Counted from the stretch's first letter, positions 24,430 to 35,307 are shown. The stretch: DNA of 64,000 bases from Acestrorhynchus altus (GCA_034509495.1 CM067521.1:1640656-1704655); one strand, 5' to 3'. Translations and numbers: made by a program. The notes: generated from the sequence alone by a model not told the origin.

Positions 24430-25699
24430 CAAACGACATCATACACAGACGATACCCTGCACAACATAAAATATTGTCGTTTTTTTTTATCGGGAACAAG
24501 ACAATGATCGATCAATATATATCGATCGATATATCGCACCGCCTGTACTAGAAGACCTTCAGCTCTGAGTGAACTATCAGCTCTGTTGCTTGTGTACTCT
24601 TCTGTGGAACGAATGGAGGTATTTGCAGATGTATAGACCATGCAGTTAGACTAAAGTCTGCTGGAGAAGTGCTCTGTTTTACCTGGCAGAAGGAAATACT
24701 GAGGTCTGGACATGACGCTTCTGAGACACAGGCCACCGCCATGTGATCAATAAGTCCACATCCAGCTGCAGAAAACAGCAAGGTTTCTCCTTTTTCCTTT
24801 TCTTTAACGTATTATAGTTATTATTTTGGGGGCACTTTTTCTTCTGTGGAGCACCGTTGCTGGAAAGGTTCCATAAATCAATGCCGGCTGATGGAAGCAG
24901 GGGACCAAAGCTAATGAGAATTTACCAGCAACTTTCAGGGTCATCCACCCCTGTTGACCAGAGGGTTTGAACCACCGTCCAGAGAGGGGTGGGGGTGGGC
25001 TTACTTGAAAGAAATCACCTACGGCGGACGTAAAGATGGGAGCGTTTAACGGATTGCGGTGCGGAGCCGGGTGGATTCGTCAGGGCCAGTTAGCTTAATC
25101 AGTTTTTCGGGGGGCTTTGAAAACGCCGGGGCACCCTCCCAAGCCCCGTCGCCCCCCGTGAGTTGGGTGTGGTTGGTGTACGGTTGCTGATTGCGAGGCT
25201 TGTAGCGAGCTTTTGATAAATGTCTCGAGTTAGAGTTCTCATTTCTGGAGCTGCTACACTCATTTTTAGCCTCAATTAGTCTTTGAAGCAGCTAAGCCTG
25301 GGTTTTGTTGAGTGCTTGCCAAGCCTTTTGAAATATTTTTGAGCTCGGAGAGCGAGGCGGCGCAGCGATTGTGGTTATGTAACTTTAGAACGTGCTCTGG
25401 GACAATAACATGAGGCTTATTGCAGAGCTCAGTAAGCCTTAACCCACAACCCAAAAGGGGTTATCATTGGACGGCAGGACTGTATAAAGAACACGGGCAG
25501 GTTTTGCTCAAGGGGGTTAAACGGTGTCCTAAAAACGGCGTTTATTTCCCAGTTCGTGCAGGTTTGTGTTAAGATTAGGATTAAGATTCGCTGTTCGTCA
25601 TTGAATGTTTACCAACAATGAAAGTCTGGTGTCCCTCAGAAAGGTCATCTGTACACATACCGTCATTGAAACAGTTAGGACACCATGAACACCACAATT
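24430..25699. other. Non-coding stretch
   Basis: No gene found. A short ATCGATATAT-rich patch lies at 24500-24540. A GC-rich patch with G runs lies at 24980-25160. The remainder is unremarkable single-copy-looking sequence. Confidence 0.35.
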
Positions 25700-26092
25700 T
25701 GTTGTCCTGTTGGAGGACACACCTCTGTCCCAGTCTGAGGTCCAGAGCTCTCTGGAGCAGGTTATCATCAAGGACGTCTCTGTGCATCGCTGCAATCGTC
25801 CTTCCCTCCACCCTGACGTGTCTCCCAGGTCCTGCTGCAGAACAACATCCCCACAGCATGATGCTGCCACCACCATGCTTCACCGAGGAAGGGTATTGGC
25901 GAGGTGATGGTTCCTCCAGATGTTCGGTTTTCAGTCAGATGTTCAATCTTTTTGTTTCTCGTGCTCTGGGAGTCCTTTAGGTGCCTTTTGGGAAACTCCA
26001 GACGGGCTGTCCTGCTGAGTAGCTTTCGTCTGGACACTCTACCATACAGGTCTGATTGGCGGAGACTTGCAGAAATGGTTGTCCTTCTGGAA
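25700..26092 (-). pseudogene. Decayed Tc1-family transposase fragment
   Basis: Minus-strand reading gives ARLEFPKRHLKDSQ near 25.99 kb, then in another frame KHGGGSIMLWGCCSAAGPG, HRDVLDDNLLQRAL and LQQDN ending at 25701. These are the central catalytic-domain words of Tc1 transposases, around the second catalytic aspartate. The two pieces lie in different frames, so there is at least one frameshift near 25.87-25.90 kb. Homology stops right after QQDN; the expected DPKH and DDE glutamate regions are missing. The N-terminal helix-turn-helix part is also absent. It is a different subfamily from the intact copy at 33.6 kb and cannot encode an active enzyme. Confidence 0.85.
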
Positions 26093-26969
26093 GCTTATAT
26101 TAATGATATAAATGCATATTATTATATGTTATATTATTAAATAAGTGCATATTAAAATGCATTTATTCAAAGTTCAGAGGAAGTAAAAACAATAAGTACA
26201 CGTGCAGTTGTGATTGAGGTGTTTTGTTTCGGTGAAGTTCAGTGTGGTTATGGATCTGGTATCAAATCCATAAAAGAGCTATAGTCCCCAAGTAGGACAT
26301 GGACTGGCATCCTGCATGATTGATAATGTGTCACTGCAGTCTTGAGGCTTGGAATAGTTTCGGAACTGCTAAAATCTAAATAATTCAAATCACAAAGTGC
26401 TTGACACTGTGCTACTGAATAGAGAAATATTAGCATTCGCGGATAAATAATTCAGCGAGTGGGAATGGGTTGGGAGAAGTGTGCGTAGGGATTTCTATCA
26501 ATTAGCTTCTGCCATCGGTCTCGCGTTGTGAGACGGTGATGAATTAAATGGAGATTTGGAATAAATATGTGCTGGGTGTTTTCAATTAGGAGGGAATTTT
26601 GTGTGGATAATTGAACGATAGCAGCAGTGATGGACAGAAGGCCCAGAGGTGGATGAGGAGGTTTCGTTTACACGAGCGTGCCAACAATCATGTGATCTCA
26701 GAATGAAAATTGGTATTGGGTGTCAGACGGATGGGACATTTCCATTTCCAAAGTTGTACCGGGTATTTAACATTCCTCAATCCATAGAATTACCTGTGTG
26801 CTCAGAAAACATCATAGAAGGCATTACCACCCACAGTGGACAGTGCAGTAGCCGAAAACTGTGGCATCTGGCTACGATTGTTGGTGCAAACAGACGAGCG
26901 ACATCACATTCCCACGAGAATCCCCACCCCCCACCCACCCCATCCCCACGCATATCCCACAACTCCATC
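26093..26969. other. Single-copy-looking stretch with homeodomain-type cores
   Basis: No gene or tandem repeat. The part 26440-26640 has several aattag, ttaatt and aataatt words in otherwise ordered sequence, a texture often found in conserved enhancers of developmental genes. This is only a compositional hint. Confidence 0.25.
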
Positions 26970-27156
26970 AGTGTCCACAGGATGCTGCCCACAGTCCAGG
27001 AGTGATGCTGAAAGGTTTAAACACTCCAGCAGCACTGCTGTGTCTGATCCATCCATTCAGTGTGGTGGTCCCTTTGGGGTCCTAACTGTTGAAGATCAGG
27101 ATGAAACAGATGGACGAAAGTCTGTAACTGTAGAACCAGAAACTGCTATATGGTTA
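26970..27156. repeat. Foldback repeat, decayed
   Basis: Words caggatgctgcccacag, ggtttaaacactccagcag, gtggtggtcc and gaagatcagg occur in the arm order, ending with gtctgtaactgtagaacc. The inner part of the arm is deleted. Confidence 0.7.
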
Positions 27157-27692
27157 GAGAAGCAATGGGCAGTGGTCCTGTGGTCAGAAACTGACCACTA
27201 CTGAATAGAATAAAGGGCAGCGGACTAATAATGAAATCAAAACACTGAACTGTCCGTGCAAAGAGAGCAGATGTCGGGGTAATAAAAAAATAATGAAAAC
27301 GAATATTAATTCACGCCCCGTTTGTGTGACAGAAGTGCTCACGTTTTCCTGGTTGAGTTGCGCAGCAGTCTGGTCACCTCGGATTTGGTTGACATGGTTG
27401 ACGGGTTTAAAGGTCATCTGGAGTCTGTCGTCCTTTCACCTGGAAAAGTGCTTTTACAGCCCGTGGTTCGGAGCACGGATGCCTGTGCAGCGATGGTGCA
27501 CTGTACCGTTTTACTGCTCGCTCTTTAAAACCGCGCTGCCTTCTGTGAGTCTCTCTAGCGACTGATGAAGCGTGAGATCTAATTCTGCAGACAATAACCC
27601 GACGCGACACTTCCATTAGAGTTCCCTTGTCGCAGTCAGGTCTGCATCACACTGCGTTTCCAAAGCAGATGAGCACTTATCAGAGATTCCCA
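27157..27692. other. Non-coding stretch
   Basis: No gene, tandem repeat or mobile-element signature recognised. Confidence 0.35.
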
Positions 27693-27882
27693 GATCAGCC
27701 ATAACACTGTCCATTTTATCAGCTCCTGTTCAATGGTCAGGACCCCACAGGACCACTACAGAGGTGTGTGTTGAGCAGGTACGAGCGGATCAGAGACAGC
27801 AGTGCTGCTGGAGTGCTTAAACACTGTGTCCACTCACTGTCCACTCTAGCAGACACTCATACCGAGTGTCTCCACCTTGTAC
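27693..27882 (+). repeat. Foldback repeat with outer terminus
   Basis: Starts with gatcagccataacactgtc, the apparent outer end of the element, then tcaatggtcaggaccccac, gtacgagcggatcag and ccgagtgtctccaccttg. The internal stretch after the bubble is shortened. The same outer end word (gatcagccataacatta) is seen at 38381. Confidence 0.8.
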
Positions 27883-28529
27883 CAAGTTTTCTCAGACAGC
27901 ACCCTCCGTCGACAAAGGCGTTCCGTCCTCCAGCGTCATTCCAGAAACCGTGCGTCTTCCAGCTGTGTACGAACAAACCTGTGTGAGGCTTTCCGTGGGC
28001 AGCACCTCACAGCCCACCTCCTCCCCACCGCTGCTTAGCTCCGTTCTGACTCGACGCAAAGATAAAGCCTTCATTTTTTGTCAGACAGCGTTTTCCCTCG
28101 TTAGTCAGAGCCTCACACAAGTCGGATCGTCCGCCGTTACCGCCACACTCTCAGTCACTGCTTGACCTGCTTCTGTCTGTCATTTCCACAGGTTCTGCTC
28201 ATCAAACGCTGCTCTTATCTGAGCGCCTGTCTCCTCCACCATCCTCCCTCTACCTCGTTCTCGCTGCTTCAGCCGCTTGTAATTTGGAGGTCCGTGAACG
28301 GTCATTGAGTGTCAGGCTCCTAGTTTGCCACATTGTATCCAGATTAGGACGTTTATTCCTGGGCTGATGTATCGTATTTTACACCGTATATCAGTGTATA
28401 TGATTTTGGTTCAGATTGCCCGGGTCTGCGTGTATATTCTTAGGACAATCGTATTAAAACCACATATGAATATGGACGCTGTTTCTTCTGGACAGAGGAC
28501 AAACTCACACAGCATGTTATCGGATGCTT
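27883..28529. other. Non-coding stretch
   Basis: No gene recognised. A weak acceptor-like tract ends at 28191 and is followed by about 98 open bases and a GT, but the donor context is poor. Confidence 0.3.
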
Positions 28530-28842
28530 CCAGACTGTAGTTCATCTGCTTCTCTGCAGACTTTATACTCCTCCTTTCACCCTGATCTTCAATGATCAGG
28601 ACCCCACAGGACCACCACAGAGCAGCTATTATGTGGGTGGTGGGTCATTCTCAGCACTGCAGTCACACTGACATGGTGGTGGTGTGTTAGTGTGTGTTGC
28701 TCTGATATGAGTGGAGCACTGTGTCCACTCACTGTCCACTCTATAGATGTAAAGTCATAGACACTTTCTGGTTGGTGGACTGTTCTCAGTCCAGCAGTGA
28801 CACTGAGGGGTTTAAACACTCCAGCAGCACTGCTGTGTCTGA
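28530..28842 (+). repeat. Foldback repeat
   Basis: Runs ccagactgtagttcatctg, ccctgatcttcaatgatc, ggaccaccacagagcag and gtgggtcattctcagc, then jumps to tctggttggtggactgttc and ggggtttaaacactccagc from the centre. Confidence 0.85.
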
Positions 28843-29557
28843 TAGTTGTAGTTATAGGAGGTGGTCATTATGTCATGGTTGATGGTTGTACATCGGCCTT
28901 TTATCGTAAGTCTTGCTGTTCATCAGTGACGGTGTCCTCATTCTTTTACTTTCCTGCCATTGTTCTGCATCTCCTCGCATCAGGGATGGACCGTCACCGC
29001 TGTCCCTGAACTGTCACTCTGATCGAACATCCCTCTGATTCAGCACCTTCCATCCCGAACGCCGAATTCCATCCAGTGATGTTAATGAACTGCAGTGTAG
29101 TTACACTCTATCTGGAGTGTGACCCTGACGGGAAAAAAGAGCATGATGTAAGCTGAAAATGTCTCTCTCTCTCTTTTTCCCCTTTTCGAAGACGGCATGC
29201 TTCTTTACCCCCTGAAGTCACAGATAACCAAGGCAACTTTATCATCCCTCCCAGTCGGAGAAGTTACCCCTGTCGCAAATGGAAGTCAGCATCTTTTGGG
29301 TAAATGGAAAAGTTTGCTTTTCGCTTCTGTTTGCTGTCGATGCCATTACTCCTCCGCTTTGCGTTTGAGCTCTCGCACATTTGTTTGGGCAGTTTCTGCA
29401 AGTCTGGCTTTTTTAATGGGTACCTTTTTAGATGCATATAATACTTTCTTCATTACTTGTACTTAATTACATATTTGCTGCTGGGTCGGCTCTGTTCAAA
29501 GTTACAGTTATAAATAAATAAAAAAGATAAAATAATGGTCACTGCAACAAAAATCAA
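28843..29557. other. Non-coding stretch
   Basis: No gene or repeat array recognised. It ends in an A-rich patch just before array C. Confidence 0.35.
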
Positions 29558-29866
29558 CATCATTATATCTATATGGGGATACGGGCTGAGAGATATATCG
29601 ATATTTATATCTATATCAGATATAAACAGAGAGGGATACGGGCTGAGCGATATATCGATATTTATATCTATATCAGATATAAACAGAGAGGGATACGGGC
29701 TGAGCGATATATCGATATTTATATCTATATCGGGATATAAACAGAGTGGGATACGGGCTGAGCGATATATCGATATTTATATCTATATCGGGATATAAAC
29801 AGAGCGGGATACGGGCTGAGCGATATATCGATATTTATATCTATATCGGGATATAAACAGAGAGCA
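29558..29866 (+). repeat. 58-bp satellite, array C
   Basis: About 5.3 units of the same repeat as arrays A and B, oriented like B. The block gggctgag recurs at 29583, 29640, 29698, 29756 and 29814. Units are close to one another in sequence (cgatatatcgatatttat in each), more uniform than in array B. Confidence 0.95.
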
Positions 29867-30273
29867 GGGAATTGGATCGGGACCTTGTGAATTCAGATTC
29901 GTCACTTCTCTTTTTAAATATTATCTTTGCATTTTGATTGGGTCGCCATTTTCTAAATAAATGTCCCCGTGACTGTCAGTGTTGGAACTCTGCCGTACTG
30001 GAAAGCTGTGTGTGCATCTGTCCGTGTGGGCCTGCTGTGGAGATACTGAGCTGAAACCTCTTCAGACTCAGGATGCACTGGGATGGGAAATGAGGAAAAG
30101 CACTGGCTCCTCTACCGTGAAGGAGCAGGAGTGGAGGCCATGGCTGCAGAGAGGCAGACACTTCAAACTAGGGACCGCAGATATGCGTAGTAATCCGTGG
30201 CTTTGGAATAACGGCAGCAGTAGGGATATGGTATTCCCATGGGACACATGTTTGTCCATGACTGCTTCTTTCG
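29867..30273. other. Non-coding stretch
   Basis: An open frame covers 29979-30365 on the plus strand but extends into the foldback repeat, so it is not a gene. Nothing else recognised. Confidence 0.35.
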
Positions 30274-30563
30274 CCCCGATCTTCAATGATCAGGACCCCG
30301 CAGGACCACCACAGAGCAGCTATTATCTGGGTGGTGGGTCATTCTCAGCACTGCAGTCACATTGACAGTGTGTCAGACAGTGTCCTGTCACTGTCCACTC
30401 TATTAGACCTTCCTACCTAGTGTCTCCACCTTGTAGATGTAAAGTCAGAGACAGCCATCCACTTGTCCTTCCTCAGTGCCCACAGGACTCTGTCCACAGG
30501 GGTTTAAACACTCCAGCAGCACTGCTGTGCCTGCTTCGCCCGTTCCAGCGCAGCACACACACT
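30274..30563 (+). repeat. Foldback repeat
   Basis: Contains cgatcttcaatgatcagg, gtgggtcattctcagcactg, ctgtccactctattagacc, gtgtctccaccttgtagatg and ggggtttaaacactccagc. Several internal deletions relative to the copies at 53.6 and 49.9 kb. Confidence 0.8.
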
Positions 30564-32076
30564 GTTTGTGGGTCACAAATACGGTTTGGCAACAAGTCTG
30601 CGTCCTTTATGTAGTTGCTCCGAAGGGTTTACGAAGTTTTCTCACACTTCGCACAAATGCCTTCAGCGCTGCCCTCCTTCGCTCTGCTCTGCAGGGGCTT
30701 CCTTTTTCCTCCTGCTGGGATTCTGCTGTGGCTCCGTCAACGCGTGCTGAACGCTGATCCTCAGACACATTGAGATGGGCGAGATGAAGCCCGGCAAGTT
30801 GCAGCAGAGCAGTGGGATTCCGTTTTCTTGAGAGCAGGAATTTCAAAGCTTCGTCTGAGTGTAGCGCGGCTCCTTAATTAGCTCCGTTGTTAGTCGTGTT
30901 TGTTCATTTTAATTAGCTTAACAGATGACAAGGGTGCAACACGGGTTTCACTAAGCACTAGTGACTGTTCGCGCTCCCTGCACACTAATACTCGTTGGCC
31001 ACAGGAGCTGGCAGCACGGCAGGCTTTGAACCCAAGTACAGACGGCGTCGGTGGTCCCGCAGGACTTCCGCTCCATCGTCTGGACCGGGCTTTAGAGATG
31101 GCAGGTCTTGTTCACAGGCAGAAAGGCTTTGGTTGAGCCACAAGAGGGATGAAGTGAGCTATGAGGGATCTGGAAAACCTGTAGCGAGAAGCTCGTGGGT
31201 GGATGAAGGAAAGCCATCCGAGCTGGGTGATGAGCATGCTTTAGGCCAACCCTTAGAGCCTTCCTAAGCATCGATTTCTTCACGTGGTCAGAAGACGAGT
31301 GGACCGTCTGAGTCGGTGACCGAGTTTCGGGGATTTAGGTTAGATTTGATATCAAGCGGGAGAGAATCCCTGCAATCTGGTGTTGGCTCTGTTGGCTTCT
31401 GGAATTGATGAGTGAATTATTGATTACTGGCAAAGTGTCTTTTGAAGAGCTCTTCCAGTGGAAGGGCCACTACGGGGGCCTGAGAAAGAAGGAAGGATGT
31501 GGTGATCAGATGATTAGAAACACTCGAGGAGCCTTTGTTTCCATGCTGACGGCAGAAAGGCCACCAGGGGGCACCAAACATAGACTAAAGACCAAACTTA
31601 AAACTAATTCTGCCTTTTACCGTTTGTTCATGCAGTTTTGCAGATTTGTCATGCCCGGGGCGGTGGGCAGTCTCCGCTGTGGCAGCCGGAGAGGAGCGCC
31701 AGCTGGGTGAACCTGGGTCTCGATCCCACAGCACTGATAACCGAACGCTGAGATTAGAGCTGAAACTGAGCTGAGAAGTTCTCACCGTGTATCCAAACAG
31801 CAGGTCATTGTTATGGCAGCACATAAAGCACCTTCGAACGAACACATCCCACAAGTCATTAGTATGCGATCGGAAACCAGCGGACTTCGGCGAGCGTTTC
31901 CTAATTACAGCCGTGTCTTCGTTAATCAGGATTCCGCTCCGGCGCCGTTACATCAGCAGCAGCACTTGGACCCATTCGGACTTTACAGTATTAGAGTTTC
32001 AGATCAAATCGAAAGACAAATCGGTTCCGTTCTTATTGTGCAGCTTGTGCTGTATGGAGCACATGGCTCCAGATAA

Positions 32077-32080
<4 letters not shown>
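30564..32080. other. Single-copy-looking stretch with a CTCF-like motif
   Basis: No gene recognised. Part 30860-30930 has three taattag/aattag cores. A CTCF-like motif lies at 31561-31574. A degenerate B-box-like string (gggtctcgatccc) occurs near 31713, but no SINE body could be followed around it. Confidence 0.3.
31561..31574 (+). promoter_or_regulatory. CTCF-like motif
   Basis: Reads CCACCAGGGGGCAC, within ggccaccagggggcacca. This matches the strongest form of the vertebrate CTCF core at all informative positions, differing only near the 3' end. Nothing around it resembles a known SINE. Binding cannot be judged from sequence. Confidence 0.5.

Positions 32081-32155
<75 letters not shown>
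32081..32155. repeat. (GT)n microsatellite
   Basis: About 37 GT units with a single TT interruption near 32140. Confidence 0.97.
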
Positions 32156-32364
32156 GTAAATAGTATGGGACTTTGCTTGGGGTGGAAGACACTGATGGGT
32201 ACCAGACACATGGATAGCGGCTTCCCTCCTAATACGCACTCCTCGCTTCAAACGTGCACTCCTCTGCTCGAATGCACTCCCCTGCTCGAACGCACTCCCC
32301 TACTTGGAGACACTCCGTCCACATGGCTTTGACAGACTGTGTGTCTTCAGTCTTCCCCAGTCTG

Positions 32365-32556
32365 AGCTCAGTGTGATCATTCAGCCTGTCACTGTCGCGC
32401 TCTCTCTCTCTTTCCTCTCTCTCTCTCTCTCCTCTCTCTCTTTTCTTTCTCTCTCCTCTCTCTCTCTTTTCTCTCTCCTCTCTCTCTCTCTCTCTGTTCC
32501 TTTTTTTTTCCCTCACCCTCCACCCCAGTTCATGCTGATCATTCAGCCTGTCACTG

Positions 32557-32607
<51 letters not shown>

Positions 32608-33005
32608 NNNNNNNNNNNNNNNNNNNNNNNNNNNNNNNNNNNNNNNNNNNNNNNNNNNNNNNNNNNNNNNNNNNNNNNNNNNNNNNNNNNNNNNNNNNNN
32701 NNNNNNNNNNNNNNNNNNNNNNNNNNNNNNNNNNNNNNNNNNNNNNNNNNNNNNNNNNNNNNNNNNNNNNNNNNNNNNNNNNNNNNNNNNNNNNNNNNNN
32801 NNNNNNNNNNNNNNNNNNNNNNNNNNNNNNNNNNNNNNNNNNNNNNNNNNNNNNNNNNNNNNNNNNNNNNNNNNNNNNNNNNNNNNNNNNNNNNNNNNNN
32901 NNNNNNNNNNNNNNNNNNNNNNNNNNNNNNNNNNNNNNNNNNNNNNNNNNNNNNNNNNNNNNNNNNNNNNNNNNNNNNNNNNNNNNNNNNNNNNNNNNNN
33001 NNNNA

Positions 33006-33063
<58 letters not shown>

Positions 33064-33110
33064 ATTTGTTTTTCTCTCTCACCCTCAACCCCAGCTATGC
33101 TTACTGTTCC
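32365..33110. repeat. CT-rich tandem segment around a gap
   Basis: The word gatcattcagcctgtcactg occurs at 32374 and again at 32537, each time leading into a long CT tract. A related accctccaccccag / accctcaaccccag word precedes the second copy and also appears after the gap at 33080. This is a tandem array of a short unique block plus (CT)n, with at least two full units and a decayed third. Long open frames across it only translate the CT repeat and the Ns. Confidence 0.8.
32608..33004. other. Assembly gap (397 Ns)
   Basis: Ns replace sequence between two (CT)n tracts. The gap length may be estimated rather than measured. Given the flanks, missing sequence is probably further CT-rich repeat. 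Confidence 0.99.
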
Positions 33111-33627
33111 TCGGCCTGCGTTCTCTGCGCTGCTCTCCCCGTGAGCCGGTGCTCATTCAGATGGAGCTGATCTGCTCTCAGCACTGAGTTATTGTTTATG
33201 TTCTGACTGTGATTTTGATTATTGAGACATTATTGATGGACTCTTGGGACACCTTTAAGTGAGGGAGCGCTGAGGGACGCTGCTCACGGGCTCCACTCTG
33301 AGATTTTCCCTTCTTCTACACGGCCTTTACCAAGGCTTAGAACCCGCTTTCAGAATCACACGGTAATGAAAACTGATCTCGACTTTTTGGGAGCGTGTTC
33401 GCGTCACGTGGCCTTCGCTGTCTGATGGAGAAGGTGGAGCAGCGAGGTAGGACTGTGGAATAGAGTGTAATGTGTTTAAAAACTCCAGCAGCACTGCTGT
33501 TTCTGACTGAGCCCTCCCTCTTATTTAACCATGAGATGTTTTCAGCACATCATTCCCAGTTTCGGGAATTTACAGGAATAATAATAATAATAAGCTTATA
33601 ATAATCATATCAAACAAATACACAACT
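33111..33627. other. Non-coding stretch
   Basis: Nothing recognised apart from a 35-bp piece of the foldback repeat at 33472-33506 (gtttaaaaactccagcagca) and a short (AAT)n run near 33577. Confidence 0.4.
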
Positions 33628-33629
33628 TA

Positions 33630-33825
33630 CAGAAAATAAGTATTTAGTCGGTCACCAATTGTGCAAGTTCTCCCACTTAAAAAGATGAGAGAGGCCGTTA
33701 ATTGACATCATAGGTAGACCTCAACTATGAGAGACAAAATGTGAAAAAAAAATTGAGAAAATCATTTTGTCTGACTTTTAAAGAATTTATTTGCAAATAA
33801 TGGTGGAAAATAAGTATTTGGTCAA
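33630..33825. repeat. Left terminal inverted repeat of the Tc1-like element
   Basis: Reverse complement of about 35028-35227 with few mismatches. Carries an outer and an inner direct repeat. The outer one has lost about four bases (the TGGG of cagtgggg) at the very tip. Confidence 0.9.
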
Positions 33826-33835
33826 TAACAAAAGT

Positions 33836-34861
33836 TCATCTCAATACTTTGTTGTATATCCTCTGTTGGCAATGACAGGTCAAACGTTTTCTGTAAGTCT
33901 TCACAAGGTTGGCACACACTGTTGCTGGTATGTTGGCCCATTCCTCCATGCAGATCTCCTCTAGAGCAGTGATGTTTTGGGGCTGTCGACGGGCAACACG
34001 GACTTTTAACTCCCTCCAAAGGTTTTCGATGGGGTTGAGATCGGGAGACTGGCTAGGCCACTCCAGGACTTTGAAATGTTTCTTACGAAGCCACTCCTTT
34101 GTTGCCCTGGCAGTGTGCTTGGGATCATTGTCATGCTGAAAGACCCAGCCACGTTTCATCTTCATTGCCCTCGCTGATGAAAGGAGGTTTGCACCCAAAA
34201 TCTCACAATACATGGCCCCATTCATTCTTTCATGTACACGGACCAGTCGTCCTGGTCCCTTTGCAGAGAAACAGCCCCAAAGCATGATGTTGCCACCCCC
34301 ATGCTTCACAGTTGGTATGGTGTTCTTTGGATGCAACTCCGCATTCACTGTCCTCCAAACACGACGAGTTGTGTTTTTACCAAATAGTTCTACTTTGGTT
34401 TCATCTGACCATATGACATTCTCCCAATACTCTTCTGGAACATCCAAATGCTCTCCAGCAAACTTCAGACGTGCCTGGATATGGACTGGCTTAAGCAGGG
34501 GGACACGTCTGGCACTGCAAGATCTGAGTCCCTGGCGTCGTAGTGTGTTGCTGATGGTAGCCTTTGTAACGTTGGTCCCAGCTTTCTGCAGGTCATTCAC
34601 TAGATCCCCCCTTGTGGTTCTGGGATTTTTCCTCACCGTTCTTGTGATCATTTTGACCCCACGGGCTGAGATCTTGCGTGGAGCCCCAGATCGAGGGAGA
34701 TTAGTAGTGGTCTTGTAGGTCTTCCATTTTCTAATTATTGCTCCCACAGTAGATTTCTTCACACCAAGCTGCTTGCCTATTGCAGATTCAGTCTTCTCAG
34801 CCTGGTGCAGGTCTACAATTCGGTTTCTGGTGTCCTCCGACAGCTCTTTCGTCTTCACCAT
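33836..34861 (-). CDS. Tc1-family transposase, intact, 341 aa
   Basis: The product would bind the direct repeats in the terminal inverted repeats and cut and paste the element into TA sites in the nucleus. The frame is complete from ATG (34859-34861) to TGA (33836-33838), with no internal stop or shift, and 341 residues is the normal family length. Residues 1-55 form the first helix-turn-helix (LSEDTRNRIVDLHQAEKTES onward). Residues 56-66 (PRSGAPRKISA) correspond to the GRPR-like hook. A second helix-turn-helix spans about 67-120. The DDE catalytic triad is D153 (WSDETK), D244 (FQHDNDPKHT) and E279 (SPDLNPIENLW), with 34 residues between the second and third as in Tc1 enzymes. The glycine-rich box is at 186-204 (KHGGGNIMLWGCFSAKGPG). 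The start is chosen because MVKTKELS is the usual beginning in the family and lies just inside the right-hand inverted repeat. All key residues are present, so the protein could be active. Whether it is expressed cannot be seen. Confidence 0.95.
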   Translation of the reverse strand: MVKTKELSEDTRNRIVDLHQAEKTESAIGKQLGVKKSTVGAIIRKWKTYKTTTNLPRSGAPRKISARGVKMITRTVRKNPRTTRGDLVNDLQKAGTNVTKATISNTLRRQGLRSCSARRVPLLKPVHIQARLKFAGEHLDVPEEYWENVIWSDETKVELFGKNTTRRVWRTVNAELHPKNTIPTVKHGGGNIMLWGCFSAKGPGRLVRVHERMNGAMYCEILGANLLSSARAMKMKRGWVFQHDNDPKHTARATKEWLRKKHFKVLEWPSQSPDLNPIENLWRELKVRVARRQPQNITALEEICMEEWANIPATVCANLVKTYRKRLTCHCQQRIYNKVLR

Positions 34862-35027
34862 AGTGGAGTTTGGAGTGTGACTGTTTGAGGTTGTGGGCAG
34901 GTGTCTTTTATACTGTTAACAACTTCAAACAGGTGCCATTAATACAGGTAATGAGTGGGGGAAAGAGGAGCCTCTTAAAAAAGAAGTTACAGGTCTGTGA
35001 CAGACAGAAATCTTGCTTGTTTGTAGG

Positions 35028-35227
35028 TGACCAAATACTTATTTTCCACCATTATTTGCAAATAAATTCTTTAAAAGTCAGACAAAATGATTTTCTCAAT
35101 TTGTTTTTCACATTTTGTCTCTCATAGTTGAGGTCTACCTATGATGTCAATTACAGGCCTCTCTCATCTTTTTAAGTGGGAGAACTTGCACAATTGGTGA
35201 CTGACTAAATACTTATTTTCCCCACTG
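35028..35227. repeat. Right terminal inverted repeat of the Tc1-like element
   Basis: Inner direct repeat tgaccaaatacttattttcc and outer direct repeat ctaaatacttattttcccca, ending in cactg next to TA. This end appears complete. Confidence 0.92.
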
Positions 35228-35307
35228 TATATATACATATTCAAAACACAGAGATCATCAGTGCAGATGCAACATCCAGGAGGTTCCTTATATGGTCACT
35301 GAAATTG

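Larger units (their letters stand above)
33628..35229 (-). mobile_element. Tc1-like DNA transposon with IR/DR ends
   Basis: Element body is 33630-35227, flanked by TA on both sides (33628-33629 and 35228-35229), the target duplication typical of Tc1/mariner. Terminal inverted repeats are about 195-200 bp. Each holds two copies of a direct repeat: outer at 33630-33650 and 35203-35227, inner at about 33801-33824 and 35028-35051 (core gaaaataagtattt and its complement). This double arrangement is the IR/DR layout of Sleeping Beauty-type fish elements. The right end reads ccccactg, but the left end reads cagaaaataag where caGTGGGGaaaataag-like sequence is expected, so about four bases are missing. 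Total length of 1.6 kb is normal for an autonomous copy. The single gene lies on the minus strand. Confidence 0.95.

Noticed and set aside
24500..24540. A fourth array of the 58-bp satellite
   Set aside because: Shares only gatatatcgc-type words with the unit. There is no 58-bp repetition.
28192..28289. Possible exon of 98 bp after a pyrimidine tract and CAG
   Set aside because: The acceptor is fair but the donor context (ggag|gtccgt) is weak and there is no recognisable peptide; easily chance.
32229..33170. Long open frames of 278 and 288 codons across the gap
   Set aside because: They translate CT dinucleotide repeat and Ns only (SLSLSL or ERERER).
34212..34718. 168-codon plus-strand frame opposite the transposase gene
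   Set aside because: Shadow of the transposase coding strand. The minus frame has all catalytic residues.
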